From positions 5,537,001-5,601,000 of the forward strand of contig NZ_CP114904.1 of assembly GCF_027497215.1 (NCBI RefSeq): 64,000 nucleotides of DNA, written 5' to 3'. A model generated the notes under the pieces. That model made no database searches and had not been told where the DNA came from. It saw only the letters and a list, made by a program, of their open reading frames with translations. Position 1 is the stretch's first letter. Each line of letters begins with the position of its first letter. The stretch is from Micromonospora sp. WMMD812. GTDB taxonomy: Bacteria > Actinomycetota > Actinomycetes > Mycobacteriales > Micromonosporaceae. This document shows, in pieces, positions 1 through 8,653 of this stretch. Both the position numbers and the translations under genes were made by a program.

Positions 1-148
1 AGACCAGGTCCGCCCGCGTCATGAAGCCGGTGAGCGGCGCGTACGCCCCGGTCAGCAGGAGTTCCAGGTCAGCCAGCTCCCCCGGGCGCGGCGTGTACGC
101 CGGCGCATCCCGCAGCACCTCGTCGGGCAGCACCCACCCGTTGCTCAT
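1..148 (-). CDS. ATP-sulfurylase-like protein, N-terminus (partial)
   Basis: Only the first 49 codons are inside the window; the gene runs off the left edge. The start is ATG at 148-146, preceded on the minus strand by a purine-rich GGGGGAAG ribosome site. The peptide contains ELADLELLLTGAYAPLTGFM, which resembles the PUA-like N-terminal domain of sulfate adenylyltransferase (LxDLELLLxGxFxPLxGF). That enzyme activates sulfate to adenylylsulfate. In actinobacteria this domain is often fused to an APS kinase, but the distal part cannot be seen here. The family call rests on this one motif. Confidence 0.6.
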   Translation of the reverse strand, partial: MSNGWVLPDEVLRDAPAYTPRPGELADLELLLTGAYAPLTGFMTRADLV

Positions 149-258
149 CACTTCCCCCACTCGCTGGCCGGCACACAGTTTCGCAGCCGACCGCCGATCG
201 GTCGAGAGTGCCACTCCACGACCGAAACGTGACCGGTGGGGTGCGGGGTGCGGCGGGA

Positions 259-831
259 TCAGCCGACGGGGTCCAGGGGCGCCGCGCCGAACGACACGGC
301 GAATCGCTTGCACCAGATCGAGACGCTGGTCAAGCCGGCCAGATCCACGGCGCTCGGTATCTCGTAGCCCTGGTCCCCCCGGTTGCCCTTGAGCCGGCCC
401 AGCTCCACCCAGCGACCGTCGTCGAAGACGCGCCAGCCCGCCGTGCCGTCGCGTACCGGCTGGTCGGTGAGCCAGACGCGGAGGTCCGGCCCGTTCGACG
501 TGGCCAGGCCGACGAGCTCCAACCGGTGCCGCCCGGCCGCGTCCCGGACGATCCGGGCAGTGCCCTCGGTGTCGTGCTCGTGGGTGACGAACGTTCCGCT
601 GCGGACCACCGTCGGCCCGGCCGGGGCCGCGGTCGCCGACGTGCCGGCCACCGGCCCGACCGACGTCGGCCCGACCGCCGGAACGCTGGCCACCACCGAC
701 AACTCCTCGTCCACCTCGGCATCGGTGACCAGCTTCCACGGCTGGAACCACCAGAGCCCGAGGGCGGACGCCGCGACGATCGCGGCGACCGCGAGCCAGG
801 TCAGCGGGGTGTGCGGCAGGCGACGGAGCAT
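259..831 (-). CDS. Membrane-anchored DM13-domain protein
   Basis: The product is 190 aa. Residues 9-30 form one hydrophobic segment (TWLAVAAIVAASALGLWWF), so it is probably an N-terminally anchored extracytoplasmic protein. A proline/alanine/valine-rich linker follows. From about residue 80 to the end it matches the DM13 fold (SGTFVTHEHDTEG, LRVWLTDQP, VSIWCKRFAVSFG). DM13 domains are proposed to take part in redox or electron transfer, and the cysteine in SIWCKRF is the conserved one. The ATG at 831 lies 6 bases after a CAGACT box, a plausible leaderless start. It is divergent from the ABC operon at 991. Its substrate is unknown. Confidence 0.75.
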   Translation of the reverse strand: MLRRLPHTPLTWLAVAAIVAASALGLWWFQPWKLVTDAEVDEELSVVASVPAVGPTSVGPVAGTSATAAPAGPTVVRSGTFVTHEHDTEGTARIVRDAAGRHRLELVGLATSNGPDLRVWLTDQPVRDGTAGWRVFDDGRWVELGRLKGNRGDQGYEIPSAVDLAGLTSVSIWCKRFAVSFGAAPLDPVG

Positions 832-977
832 GGGCACAGTCTGCCGTCGCAGCGGCCTCCGGGGCGTTACCAAAGCCTTACCGGCAGCGCGCCGACGGCA
901 CGCCCTAGGGGTCGACGCCGGCAAGGATCGGGGGAGTACCAGGGGCGTGCCGGGCACCGCGACGGGCGCCGGCTGCC

Positions 978-983
978 TACGCT
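978..983 (+). promoter_or_regulatory. Leaderless -10 box of the ABC-2 operon
   Basis: TACGCT at 978-983 is followed by seven bases and then the GTG start at 991. This TANNNT-N7-GTG spacing places the transcription start at or next to the start codon. No Shine-Dalgarno sequence precedes the GTG. Confidence 0.55.
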
Positions 984-990
984 GGGCGTC

Positions 991-1905
991 GTGACACTGA
1001 TCGCGACCGAGTCGCTGACCAAGACGTACGGGGGTGGGGTCACCGCGCTGGCCGACCTCACCGTCGCGGTCGAGCCCGGGATCATCGGCCTGGTGGGCGC
1101 GAACGGCGCCGGCAAGTCGACCCTGATCAAAATCCTGCTCGGCCTGCTCCCGCCGACGAGCGGCCGGGTCCAGGTCCTGGGCCTCGACCCGACCACCGAC
1201 TCCGCCGCGGTGCGCGCGCGCGTCGGTTACATGCCCGAGCACGACGCCCTGCCGCCCGACCTGAGCGCCGCCGAGCTGGTCACCCACCTCGGGCGGATGA
1301 GCGGTCTGCCGCGCACGGTCGCCCGCGAGCGGGCGTCGGAGGCGCTGCGGCACGTCGGGCTCTACGAGGAGCGCTACCGCCCGGTGGGCGGCTACTCCAC
1401 CGGTATGAAGCAGCGGGTGAAGCTGGCCCAGGCGCTGGTGCACGACCCGGACCTGCTGCTGCTCGACGAGCCGACCAACGGCCTCGACCCGGCCGGCCGG
1501 GACGCCATGCTCGCGCTGGTGCACCGGATCGGCACCGAGTTCGGCATCTCGGTGCTGGTCTGTTCGCACCTGCTCGGCGAGGTGGAGCGGATCTGCGACA
1601 CCCTGGTCGCCATCGACGGCGGCCGGTTGCTGCGCGCCGACCACATCTCGGCGATGACCTCCGCCACCGACGTGCTCGCCGTCGAGGTGAGTGAGGGCAC
1701 CGAGGACCTGGCCGCCCGGCTCGCCGCGCTGCGCCTGCCGGTGCGCAGGGACGGGCGGCTGCTGCTCGTCGAACTCGCCGACGACGCCACCTACGACCTC
1801 ATCCTTGGCGCGGTCGCCGAGCTGGACCTGCCGCTGCACCGGCTCGACCAGCGCCGGCACCGGGTGGCCGAACTCTTCGCCACGAGGGAGCCCAGCCATG
1901 CCTGA
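991..1905 (+). CDS. ABC-2 transporter ATP-binding protein (pair 1)
   Basis: This 304-aa nucleotide-binding subunit powers an ABC-2 type exporter. Walker A is GANGAGKST (residues about 37-45), the signature is YSTGMKQRVKLAQA, and Walker B is LLLLDEPTNGLDP. An H-loop histidine follows in CSHLLGEVERI. The C-terminal 70 residues form the small regulatory domain usual in CcmA/DrrA-like ATPases. The GTG at 991 was chosen because a TACGCT -10 box ends seven bases upstream. Its end overlaps the permease start at 1898 by 8 bp, so the two are translationally coupled. The exported substrate cannot be deduced. Confidence 0.9.
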   Translation: MTLIATESLTKTYGGGVTALADLTVAVEPGIIGLVGANGAGKSTLIKILLGLLPPTSGRVQVLGLDPTTDSAAVRARVGYMPEHDALPPDLSAAELVTHLGRMSGLPRTVARERASEALRHVGLYEERYRPVGGYSTGMKQRVKLAQALVHDPDLLLLDEPTNGLDPAGRDAMLALVHRIGTEFGISVLVCSHLLGEVERICDTLVAIDGGRLLRADHISAMTSATDVLAVEVSEGTEDLAARLAALRLPVRRDGRLLLVELADDATYDLILGAVAELDLPLHRLDQRRHRVAELFATREPSHA

Positions 1906-2788
1906 GCCCACCGGTGTCATCCACGACATCGGCTACCAGCGCTACACCGGCCCGCGACTGGGCCGCCGACACGTCTTCGGCGCGCTCTACCTGCACGGGC
2001 TGCGGACCGCCTTCGGTCTGGGGCGCAGCGCCAAGGCGAAGATCTTCCCCTGGCTGGTGGTCGGCATCGTCACCGTGGTCGCCGCCGGGGTCACCGCGGT
2101 GCGCAGCCAGATCGGCGAGGTGGTGATGACGTACGCCCAGTTCGCCGACGCGATGAGCTGGCTGGTCATCTTCTTCGTCGCGGTGGTCGCCCCGGAGCTG
2201 GTCTCCCGCGACCTGCGCAGCGGGGTGCTGCCGCTCTACTTCTCCCGGCCGCTGCCGCGCTCCGACTATCCGCTGGCCAAGCTGCTGGCCCTGGTGACCG
2301 CGCTCTGGCTGCTGCTCGGCGCGCCGCAGCTGGTGATGTTCCTCGGCGCCGCGTTCACCACCGACAACGGCATGACCGGGGTCTGGAACGAACTGCTCGA
2401 CCTGGTGCCCGGCCTGCTCTACGCCGGTCTCTGGGCGGTGGTCTTCGCCTCGGTCGGTCTGCTGGTCGCCTCGCTCACCGGCAAGCGGGCGTTCGCCGCG
2501 GGTGGGATCGTGGCGGTGTTCCTGATGACCACGCCGATCGTGGGCACGCTGTCGATCATGCCGTCCCAGGCGGTCAACGAGCTGGCCGGCCTCGCCTCGC
2601 CGTCCACCCTGGTGCAGGGGGTCGGGGTCTGGTCCCTCGGCGACCTGCTGATCACCAACGGCGGCGCCGACCAGTCCGAGTCGCTGATCGGGGACTTCGG
2701 CCCGGTCTACGCGGTCGCCGCCGCGCTGCTCGTGGCCGCCTGCGTCACCCTGCTGCTGGCCCGGTACCGGAAGGTGGCCGCCCGATGA
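1898..2788 (+). CDS. ABC-2 transporter permease (pair 1)
   Basis: This 296-aa membrane subunit has about six hydrophobic segments, among them FPWLVVGIVTVVAAGV, AMSWLVIFFVAVVAPELV, LALVTALWLLLGAPQLVMFL, LLYAGLWAVVFASVGLLVA, AAGGIVAVFLMTTPIVGTL and a C-terminal VYAVAAALLVAACVTLLLA. The motif VSRDLRSGVLPLYFSRPLPR is the cytoplasmic loop typical of ABC-2 permeases. The start overlaps the upstream ATPase and the stop overlaps the next ATPase (ATGA at 2785), so it lies in the middle of one operon. Confidence 0.85.
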   Translation: MPEPTGVIHDIGYQRYTGPRLGRRHVFGALYLHGLRTAFGLGRSAKAKIFPWLVVGIVTVVAAGVTAVRSQIGEVVMTYAQFADAMSWLVIFFVAVVAPELVSRDLRSGVLPLYFSRPLPRSDYPLAKLLALVTALWLLLGAPQLVMFLGAAFTTDNGMTGVWNELLDLVPGLLYAGLWAVVFASVGLLVASLTGKRAFAAGGIVAVFLMTTPIVGTLSIMPSQAVNELAGLASPSTLVQGVGVWSLGDLLITNGGADQSESLIGDFGPVYAVAAALLVAACVTLLLARYRKVAAR

Positions 2789-3756
2789 GCGCGACGAGCG
2801 CCGACACCCGGACGATGGCGGGCGGCGAGCCGACCGCCCCGACCGTGAGCACGTTGGATCTGGCGGGCGTCTCCCGCTGGTACGGCAACGTGGTGGCGGT
2901 CAACGACGTCAGCATGCGCCTCGGCCCGGGCGTCACCGGGCTGCTCGGCCCGAACGGCGCGGGCAAGACCACCCTGCTGCACATGATGGCCGGCTTCCTC
3001 GCCGCGTCGCGCGGCACGGTCACCCTGGACGGCGCGCCGACCTGGCGCAACCCGGAGGTCTACCGTCGGCTCGGGCTGGTCAGCGAGCGCGAGGCGGTGC
3101 ACACGTTCCTCAGCGCGTACGAGTTCGTGCTGGCCAGCGCGAAGCTGCACCGGCTGCCGGATCCCGAGGAGGCCGCCCGCCGGGCGATCGCGCTGGTCGA
3201 GCTGGAGAGCGCGCAGGACCGGCGGATCGGCACATACTCCAAGGGCATGCGGCAGCGTGCCCGCGTCGCCGCGGCGCTGGTGCACGACCCGCAGGTGCTG
3301 CTGCTCGACGAGCCGTTCAACGGGATGGACCCGCGCCAGCGGCTGCACATGATGGACCTGCTGCACCGCCTCGGTGGCGCCGGCCGGACCATCCTGTTCA
3401 GCTCGCACATCCTGGAGGAGGTCGAGCAGGTCTCGGGCACCGTCCAGGTGATGGTCGCCGGCCGGCTGGCCGCCTCGGGTGACTTCCGGACCATCCGCCG
3501 GTTGATGACGAACCGCCCGCACGTCTTCGCGGTGCGCTCCACCGACGACCGGGCGCTGGCGGTGGCCCTGATGGCCGAGGCGTCGGTGACCGGGGTCGAG
3601 CTGGGCCGCACCGGGCTGACCGTGCGGGCGGGCGACTACGGCGCCTTCACCCGGGCGCTGCCGAAGATCGCCCTGGCCCGGGGCATCCGGGTCCAGCAAC
3701 TGGTGCCCGAGGACGAGTCCCTGGAGAGCGTCTTCTCCTACCTGGTGGAGGCCTGA
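2785..3756 (+). CDS. ABC-2 transporter ATP-binding protein (pair 2)
   Basis: This is a second ATPase of 323 aa. Walker A is GPNGAGKTT, the signature is YSKGMRQRARVAAA, Walker B is LLLDEPFNGMDP and the H-loop is SSHILEE. An N-terminal stretch of about 25 residues precedes the domain. It starts in a 4-bp ATGA overlap with the permease. It differs clearly from the first ATPase of the operon, so the two probably form separate NBD/TMD pairs or a four-gene complex, not a recent duplication. Confidence 0.9.
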   Translation: MSATSADTRTMAGGEPTAPTVSTLDLAGVSRWYGNVVAVNDVSMRLGPGVTGLLGPNGAGKTTLLHMMAGFLAASRGTVTLDGAPTWRNPEVYRRLGLVSEREAVHTFLSAYEFVLASAKLHRLPDPEEAARRAIALVELESAQDRRIGTYSKGMRQRARVAAALVHDPQVLLLDEPFNGMDPRQRLHMMDLLHRLGGAGRTILFSSHILEEVEQVSGTVQVMVAGRLAASGDFRTIRRLMTNRPHVFAVRSTDDRALAVALMAEASVTGVELGRTGLTVRAGDYGAFTRALPKIALARGIRVQQLVPEDESLESVFSYLVEA

Positions 3757-3761
3757 GCCCG

Positions 3762-4472
3762 ATGTCGACCGTTTCCTGGATCACCGCCCGCGGTCTCTTC
3801 GGCCGTCGCCGGTTCCTGCTGCTGTTCCCGCTCCCGGTGGTGCTGGTGCTGCTCGCCGTGCTCTCCCGCGGGCTCGGCGTGGACCCGGGCGAGTGGGGCC
3901 CTCCGGTGTTGGTCGGTCTCGGGCTGGCCGTGGTGCTGCCGGTGGTCGCGCTGATCGTCGGCACCGGGGTGCTCGGGGCCGAGATCGACGACGGCACCGT
4001 GGTGCACATCCTCACCAAGCCGCTCCCGCGCTGGCAGATCGTGCTGCCCAAGCTCGCGGTGGCGACCGGCGTCACCGCGGTCACCGTCGCCGTGCCGCTC
4101 TACGTCGCGGGCGTGCTGGCCCATTCGGTACGCCTCGGCCTGGGTCTCGCGGCCGCCGCCTGCCTCGGGGCGCTCGCGTACTCGGCGCTGTTCCTCGCGC
4201 TCAGCCTGCTGACCCGGCGGCCGGTGCTGCTCGGCCTGGTCTACGTGCTGATCTGGGAGGGCCTGCTGGGCAACTTCGTGAGCGGCACCAAGGTGCTCTC
4301 CATTCAGCAGTACGTGATCGCCCTCGCCGACCGGTTGGCGCCGAGCGGGTTGCTGGAGACCACCGTCTCCGTGCCGGTGGCGGCGGTGATGAGCGCGCTG
4401 GTCAGCGTCGGGTTCACCGTGCTGGCGATCGACCGGTTGCGGTCGTTCAGCGTCGCTGGCGAGACGAGCTGA
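3762..4472 (+). CDS. ABC-2 transporter permease (pair 2)
   Basis: This 236-aa membrane protein starts five bases after the preceding ATPase. It has six hydrophobic segments, beginning with FLLLFPLPVVLVLLAVLSRG. The internal motif GAEIDDGTVVHILTKPLPRW is the conserved cytoplasmic loop of ABC-2 permeases. It is the last gene of the operon; a strong hairpin follows at 4500-4537. Substrate unknown. Confidence 0.85.
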   Translation: MSTVSWITARGLFGRRRFLLLFPLPVVLVLLAVLSRGLGVDPGEWGPPVLVGLGLAVVLPVVALIVGTGVLGAEIDDGTVVHILTKPLPRWQIVLPKLAVATGVTAVTVAVPLYVAGVLAHSVRLGLGLAAAACLGALAYSALFLALSLLTRRPVLLGLVYVLIWEGLLGNFVSGTKVLSIQQYVIALADRLAPSGLLETTVSVPVAAVMSALVSVGFTVLAIDRLRSFSVAGETS

Positions 4473-4499
4473 GCCGAGAGCGCCGCGGTCCGTCCGTCA

Positions 4500-4537
4500 C
4501 GAGCGCCATACCGGATGACTCTCCGGGGTGGCGCTCG
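4500..4537 (+). terminator. Hairpin after the ABC-2 operon
   Basis: CGAGCGCCA at 4500-4508 pairs perfectly with TGGCGCTCG at 4529-4537, and inner bases (ACCGG/CCGGGGT) extend the stem. It lies 28 bp past the stop of the last permease. No T-run follows, as is usual for actinobacterial terminators. Confidence 0.6.
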
Positions 4538-4637
4538 TCGTCGTCCGGCGTCGGCCGTCACGCGCCGCGCACACGGGGCGGGGGTGCCGGGCCGGCAGGG
4601 GGCGGTTCACCCGCCCTGGGAAGGTAGGGCTGGCCGG

Positions 4638-5318
4638 ATGGACCGGGCCGGCCCGGTCGGCGAGGCTGGACGCGTGAGTGCAGAAGCGGGACAGGTGCTG
4701 GCACGCCGGCCGTATCCGGGCGCGCGGCACTGGCTGGTGAGCCTGGGCGTGACCGGGTCGGCCGCCGCCGCGACCACTACGGTCGCCCAGGGCAGCGGTC
4801 ACTTCCACTGGTGGGCGGGGTTCGTGCTGATCCCCGGCGCCCTGATCGCCGCGAGCGGCGGGCCCCTGCTGGCCCGGGGCGGCGGGCGGGCCTTCGCCGG
4901 GTACGTCGTCGCCTGCGTCGGCACCCTGGTCTTCGCCACCGGCGCGCTGCTCATGTTCGGCGTGATGTCCCGGGGCTGGCCAGTAATGATCATGCTGCCC
5001 TGCCTCGCGGTGGCCGGCACCTACGTGTGGCGGCCGGCGCATCCGCTGGCCCGGGGGCTGCATCGGGCGGTGGCCCTGCTCGCGCTGGCCGGGGCGCTGC
5101 TCGGCGCCACCTTCCAGGTGATCCGCGCCGGTCTGGTGGACTTCGGCGACACCGGCTGGTGGGGGGCGTTCCTGATGCTGGCCGGGGTGATCGTGCTCGG
5201 CAACGCGGTCGAGTTGACCCGGCACCGGATGCCGTACCGGCTTCAGGCCATCACCCTGCTGGTCGGGCCCGCCGCGGTCGCGTTCCTGCTCGGGCTCCGC
5301 TTCCTGCGCGGCTGGTGA
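4638..5318 (+). CDS. Polytopic membrane protein of unknown function
   Basis: The product is up to 226 aa with about six hydrophobic segments (HWLVSLGVTGSAAAATT, FHWWAGFVLIPGALIAAS, FAGYVVACVGTLVFATGALLMFG, VMIMLPCLAVAGTYVW, AVALLALAGALLGATF, AFLMLAGVIVLGNAVEL, ITLLVGPAAVAFLLGL). I recognise no family. The ATG at 4638 follows a TAGGGC box by seven bases. An in-frame GTG at 4674 follows GAGGCT by six and would give 214 aa. Either could be the leaderless start. The stop codon lies inside the terminator stem at 5314-5344. Confidence 0.65.
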   Translation: MDRAGPVGEAGRVSAEAGQVLARRPYPGARHWLVSLGVTGSAAAATTTVAQGSGHFHWWAGFVLIPGALIAASGGPLLARGGGRAFAGYVVACVGTLVFATGALLMFGVMSRGWPVMIMLPCLAVAGTYVWRPAHPLARGLHRAVALLALAGALLGATFQVIRAGLVDFGDTGWWGAFLMLAGVIVLGNAVELTRHRMPYRLQAITLLVGPAAVAFLLGLRFLRGW

Positions 5319-5344
5319 TCCCCGAGGCGACCCCGGGGATCACC
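5314..5344. terminator. Bidirectional terminator
   Basis: GGTGATCCCCG at 5314-5324 is perfectly complementary to CGGGGATCACC at 5334-5344, with a 9-base loop. It sits between the converging membrane protein gene and valS. The stem includes the stop codon of the former. Confidence 0.75.
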
Positions 5345-5349
5345 AGGAA

Positions 5350-7914
5350 TCAGAAGGCGGAGGCGATCACCAACTCGGTGGTGCGGTCGGGCAGCAGGTC
5401 CAGCTTGCCGATCCGGCCGGCGGCCCGCAGGTCGTCGGCGATCAGCGTGAGGTTCGCCAGCATCGCCGCCGGGCCGAGCGCCTCGGCCAGCGGCACCTCG
5501 GCCCGCATCGAGAGCTTCCGCTCCGACTTGGCCCGCCGCACCTGGCTGAGCGCCTCCCCGGCGAGCCGGAGCAGCTCCGGGTCACCCTCGCCCTCGATCG
5601 CGCGACCCACCTCGTACGTGGTCGGCCACGGAGCGCGGTGCACCGAGCCGTACCGCCACCACGACCAGACCTCCTCGGTGACGTACGGCAGCACCGGAGC
5701 GAAGAGCCGCAACTGCACCGACAGGGCGGTGGCCAGCGCCGCCCGGGCCGAGTCGGCGCGCGGGCCGGTGCCGTAGGCGCGTTCCTTGACCAGCTCGATG
5801 TAGTCGTCGCAGAACCGCCAGAAGAACGACTCCGTCGCCAGCAGGGCTGCCGTGTGGTCGTACCCCTCGAAGGCGGACGTCGCGGCGGTGACCACGCCGG
5901 AGAGTTCGGCGAGCATGGCCCGGTCCAGTGGCTCGGTCGCGGCGGCGCGCAACGCGTCGGCGGCGCCGAGCCCGAGGGCGAACTTCGACGCGTTGAGCAG
6001 CTTGGTGGCGAGCCGCCGGCCGATCTTGATCTGGGCGGGGTCGAAGGCCAGGTCCATGCCGGGTTTGCCGCTCGCCGCCCAGTACCGCACGGCGTCCGAG
6101 CTGTGCTGCTCCAGCAGCGCGAGCGGCGTGACCACGTTCCCCTTCGACTTGGACATCTTCTTCCGGTCCGGGTCGAGGATCCAGCCGGAGAGTTCCGCGT
6201 CCCGCCAGGGCAGCACGCCGTGCTCGAAGTGGGACCGGACGATGGTGGCGAAGAGCCAGGTGCGGATGATGTCGTGCCCCTGCGGGCGCAGGTCCATCGG
6301 GAAGACCCGGGCGAAGAGGTCCGGGTCGGTCTCCCAGCCGCCGACGATCTGCGGCGTCAGCGAGGACGTGGCCCAGGTGTCCAGCACGTCCGGGTCGCCC
6401 AGGAAGCCCCCGGGCTGGCCGCGCTGGGACTCGTCGTAGCCCGGCGGCGGGTCGGTGGACGGGTCGACCGGCAGCGCGGACTCGTCCGGCGTGAGAGGGT
6501 GGGACCAGACCGGCTCGCCAGCGTCGTCGAGCCGGTACCACACCGGCACCGGCACGCCGAAGTAGCGCTGCCGGCTGACCAGCCAGTCGCCGGTCAGGCC
6601 GCTCACCCAGTGCTCGTAGCGGTGCCGCATGTGCTCCGGCACCCAGTGCAGCTCCCGGCCGCGGGCCTGCAGCTCCGCGCGCAGCTCGGGATCGCGCCCG
6701 CCGTTGCGCAGATACCACTGCCGGGTCGACACGATCTCCAGCGGCCGGTCGCCGCGCTCGTAGAACTTGACCGGGTGGGTGATCGGGCGCGGCTCGCCGA
6801 CCAGGTCGCCCGCGTCGGCGAGCATCCCGACGATCTCCCGTCGGGCGCCGTTGACGGTCTGCCCGGCCAGCGCCGCGTACGGCTGCGCCGGCACGCCCGC
6901 CGGCGGTTCCGGCAGCAGCCGCCCGTCCCGGCCGATCACGACGCGGGTCTCCAGTCGCAGATCCCGCCACCAGGTCACGTCGGTCAGGTCGCCGAACGTG
7001 CAGACCATCACCAGGCCGGTGCCCTTGGCCGGGTCGGCGAGCGGATGGGCGTGCACCGGCACCTCCACTCCGAAGAGCGGGCTCCGCGCGGTGACGCCGA
7101 CCAGGTCGGCGTAGCGCTCGTCGTCCGGGTGGCAGACCAGGGCCACGCACGCCGGCAGCAGCTCCGGGCGGGTGGTGTCGATCAGCACCTCGCGCCCGCC
7201 CGGGCCGGTGAACCGCAGCCGGTGGTAGGCGCCGGGGCGCTCCCGGTCCTCCAACTCGGCCTGCGCCACCGCGGTGCCGAAGCCGACGTCCCAGAGGGTC
7301 GGCGCCTCCGCCTGGTACGCCTCGCCGCGCGCCAGGCTGCGCACGAACGCGCGCTGGCTCGTGGCCCGGGCGACCCGGCCGATCGTGGTGTACGTCAGCG
7401 ACCAGTCGACCGACAGCCCGAGCCGACGCCAGAGCGCCTCGAAGACCTGCTCGTCGGCGACGGTGAGCCGCTCGCAGAGCTCGATGAAGTTGCGCCGGGA
7501 GATCGGGATCGGGTTCTTCCGGACCTCGTCGGAGACCGGGGTGGCCGGCGGCCGCCAGACCGGGTCGTACGGCAGCGCCGGGTCGCAGCGCACCCCGTAC
7601 ACGTTCTGCACCCGCCGCTCGGTCGGCAGGCCGTTGTCGTCCCAGCCCATCGGGTAGAACACCGCCCGGCCGCGCATCCGCTGGAACCGGGCGACGGTGT
7701 CGGTGTGCGTGTACGAGAAGACGTGCCCCATGTGCAGCTCGCCCGATACGGTCGGCGGAGGCGTGTCGATCGCGTATACGTCCGAGCGCTCCTTCGAGCG
7801 GTCGAACGCGTACGTGCCCTCCTCCTGCCAGCGGCGCGCCCAGGTCTCCTCGAGCCCGTCCAGGGTCGGACGCTCGGGGAGGCCGGCGCGGGCCGTCCTC
7901 GCCGTATCAGTCAT
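5350..7914 (-). CDS. valS: Valine--tRNA ligase, archaeal-style motif
   Basis: This 854-aa class I synthetase charges tRNA-Val. HMGH (residues 61-64) is the HIGH motif and KMSKS lies near residue 586. The editing (CP1) domain is in between, and an anticodon-binding domain follows. The segment [14 protein letters not shown] replaces the bacterial PGxDHAGIATQ motif, as in archaeal-type ValRS. The ATG at 7914 was chosen because a TACGAT box ends six bases upstream (leaderless). The protein ends without the long C-terminal coiled coil of many bacterial ValRS. Whether the genome has a second, bacterial-type valS cannot be seen here. Confidence 0.9.
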   Translation of the reverse strand: MTDTARTARAGLPERPTLDGLEETWARRWQEEGTYAFDRSKERSDVYAIDTPPPTVSGELHMGHVFSYTHTDTVARFQRMRGRAVFYPMGWDDNGLPTERRVQNVYGVRCDPALPYDPVWRPPATPVSDEVRKNPIPISRRNFIELCERLTVADEQVFEALWRRLGLSVDWSLTYTTIGRVARATSQRAFVRSLARGEAYQAEAPTLWDVGFGTAVAQAELEDRERPGAYHRLRFTGPGGREVLIDTTRPELLPACVALVCHPDDERYADLVGVTARSPLFGVEVPVHAHPLADPAKGTGLVMVCTFGDLTDVTWWRDLRLETRVVIGRDGRLLPEPPAGVPAQPYAALAGQTVNGARREIVGMLADAGDLVGEPRPITHPVKFYERGDRPLEIVSTRQWYLRNGGRDPELRAELQARGRELHWVPEHMRHRYEHWVSGLTGDWLVSRQRYFGVPVPVWYRLDDAGEPVWSHPLTPDESALPVDPSTDPPPGYDESQRGQPGGFLGDPDVLDTWATSSLTPQIVGGWETDPDLFARVFPMDLRPQGHDIIRTWLFATIVRSHFEHGVLPWRDAELSGWILDPDRKKMSKSKGNVVTPLALLEQHSSDAVRYWAASGKPGMDLAFDPAQIKIGRRLATKLLNASKFALGLGAADALRAAATEPLDRAMLAELSGVVTAATSAFEGYDHTAALLATESFFWRFCDDYIELVKERAYGTGPRADSARAALATALSVQLRLFAPVLPYVTEEVWSWWRYGSVHRAPWPTTYEVGRAIEGEGDPELLRLAGEALSQVRRAKSERKLSMRAEVPLAEALGPAAMLANLTLIADDLRAAGRIGKLDLLPDRTTELVIASAF

Positions 7915-7920
7915 CCTGCG

Positions 7921-7926
7921 ATCGTA
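7921..7926 (-). promoter_or_regulatory. Leaderless -10 box of valS
   Basis: On the minus strand TACGAT (7926-7921) precedes the ATG at 7914 by six bases. It matches the TANNNT-N6/7-start pattern seen throughout this window. Confidence 0.5.
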
Positions 7927-7970
7927 GGCAGCCGCCAACGGCGGGACCACGCGTTAACCCACGTGCCACG

Positions 7971-8633
7971 ATGGAATTCGTGCCGACGCCTCAGCTGAGC
8001 CCCGACGAGCTGCTCACCACCACCCGCACGGTCCGCCGCCGGCTGGACCTGACCCGGCCGGTGCCGATGGAGTTGATCCGCGAGTGCCTGGAGATCGCGC
8101 TCCAGGCGCCCAGCGGCTCCAACCGGCAGGGCTGGCAGTTCGTGGTGGTCACCGACCCGATGCTGCGGGCCGAGATCGGCCTGCTCTACCAGCGGGCGGT
8201 GCACGCGTACCTCGCCTCGGAGGGGTCGGCGGCGCGGCTGTTCCCCGAGGACCCGGCGCGGGCCGCGGTGCAGCGCCGGGTGGGGGAGAGCGTGGCCTGG
8301 CTCGGCGACCGGATGGGCCAGGTGCCGGTGCTCATGATCCCGTGCCTGCGGCTGCACGGTGGCGGCGAGCTGGCGGCCGGCAACCAGGCGGGGCTCTGGG
8401 GGTCCCTGCTGCCGGCGGTCTGGAGCTACATGCTCGCCGCCCGGGCACGCGGCCTGGGGACCGCGTGGACCACGCTGCACCTGACGTACGAGGCGGAGGT
8501 GGCCGAGCTGCTCGGCCTCCCGGAGGAGGTGCGCCAGGCGGCGCTGATCCCGACCGCCTGGTACACGGGTGCGGGCTTCCGGCCGGCGAACCGGCAGCCC
8601 CTGGACGAGGTGCTGCACGTCGACCAGTGGTAG
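7971..8633 (+). CDS. Nitroreductase family protein
   Basis: This 220-aa protein belongs to the FMN-dependent nitroreductase family. It shows the N-terminal TVRRRLDLTRPVP, the FMN-phosphate-binding QAPSGSNRQGWQFVVV near residue 45, and the C-terminal GLGTAWTTLHL. Members reduce nitroaromatics, quinones or enones with NAD(P)H; the substrate here is unknown. Two starts are possible: ATG at 7971, or GTG at 7980, which follows a CACGAT box by seven bases. It is divergent from valS and converges on the ABC exporter genes. Confidence 0.85.
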   Translation: MEFVPTPQLSPDELLTTTRTVRRRLDLTRPVPMELIRECLEIALQAPSGSNRQGWQFVVVTDPMLRAEIGLLYQRAVHAYLASEGSAARLFPEDPARAAVQRRVGESVAWLGDRMGQVPVLMIPCLRLHGGGELAAGNQAGLWGSLLPAVWSYMLAARARGLGTAWTTLHLTYEAEVAELLGLPEEVRQAALIPTAWYTGAGFRPANRQPLDEVLHVDQW

Positions 8634-8653
8634 CCACGACCTGGGCGGGTGGG

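Noticed and set aside
208..990. An upstream extension of the first ABC ATPase beginning at 208
   Set aside because: The extension is low-complexity and antisense to the DM13 gene; the GTG at 991 has its own -10 box.
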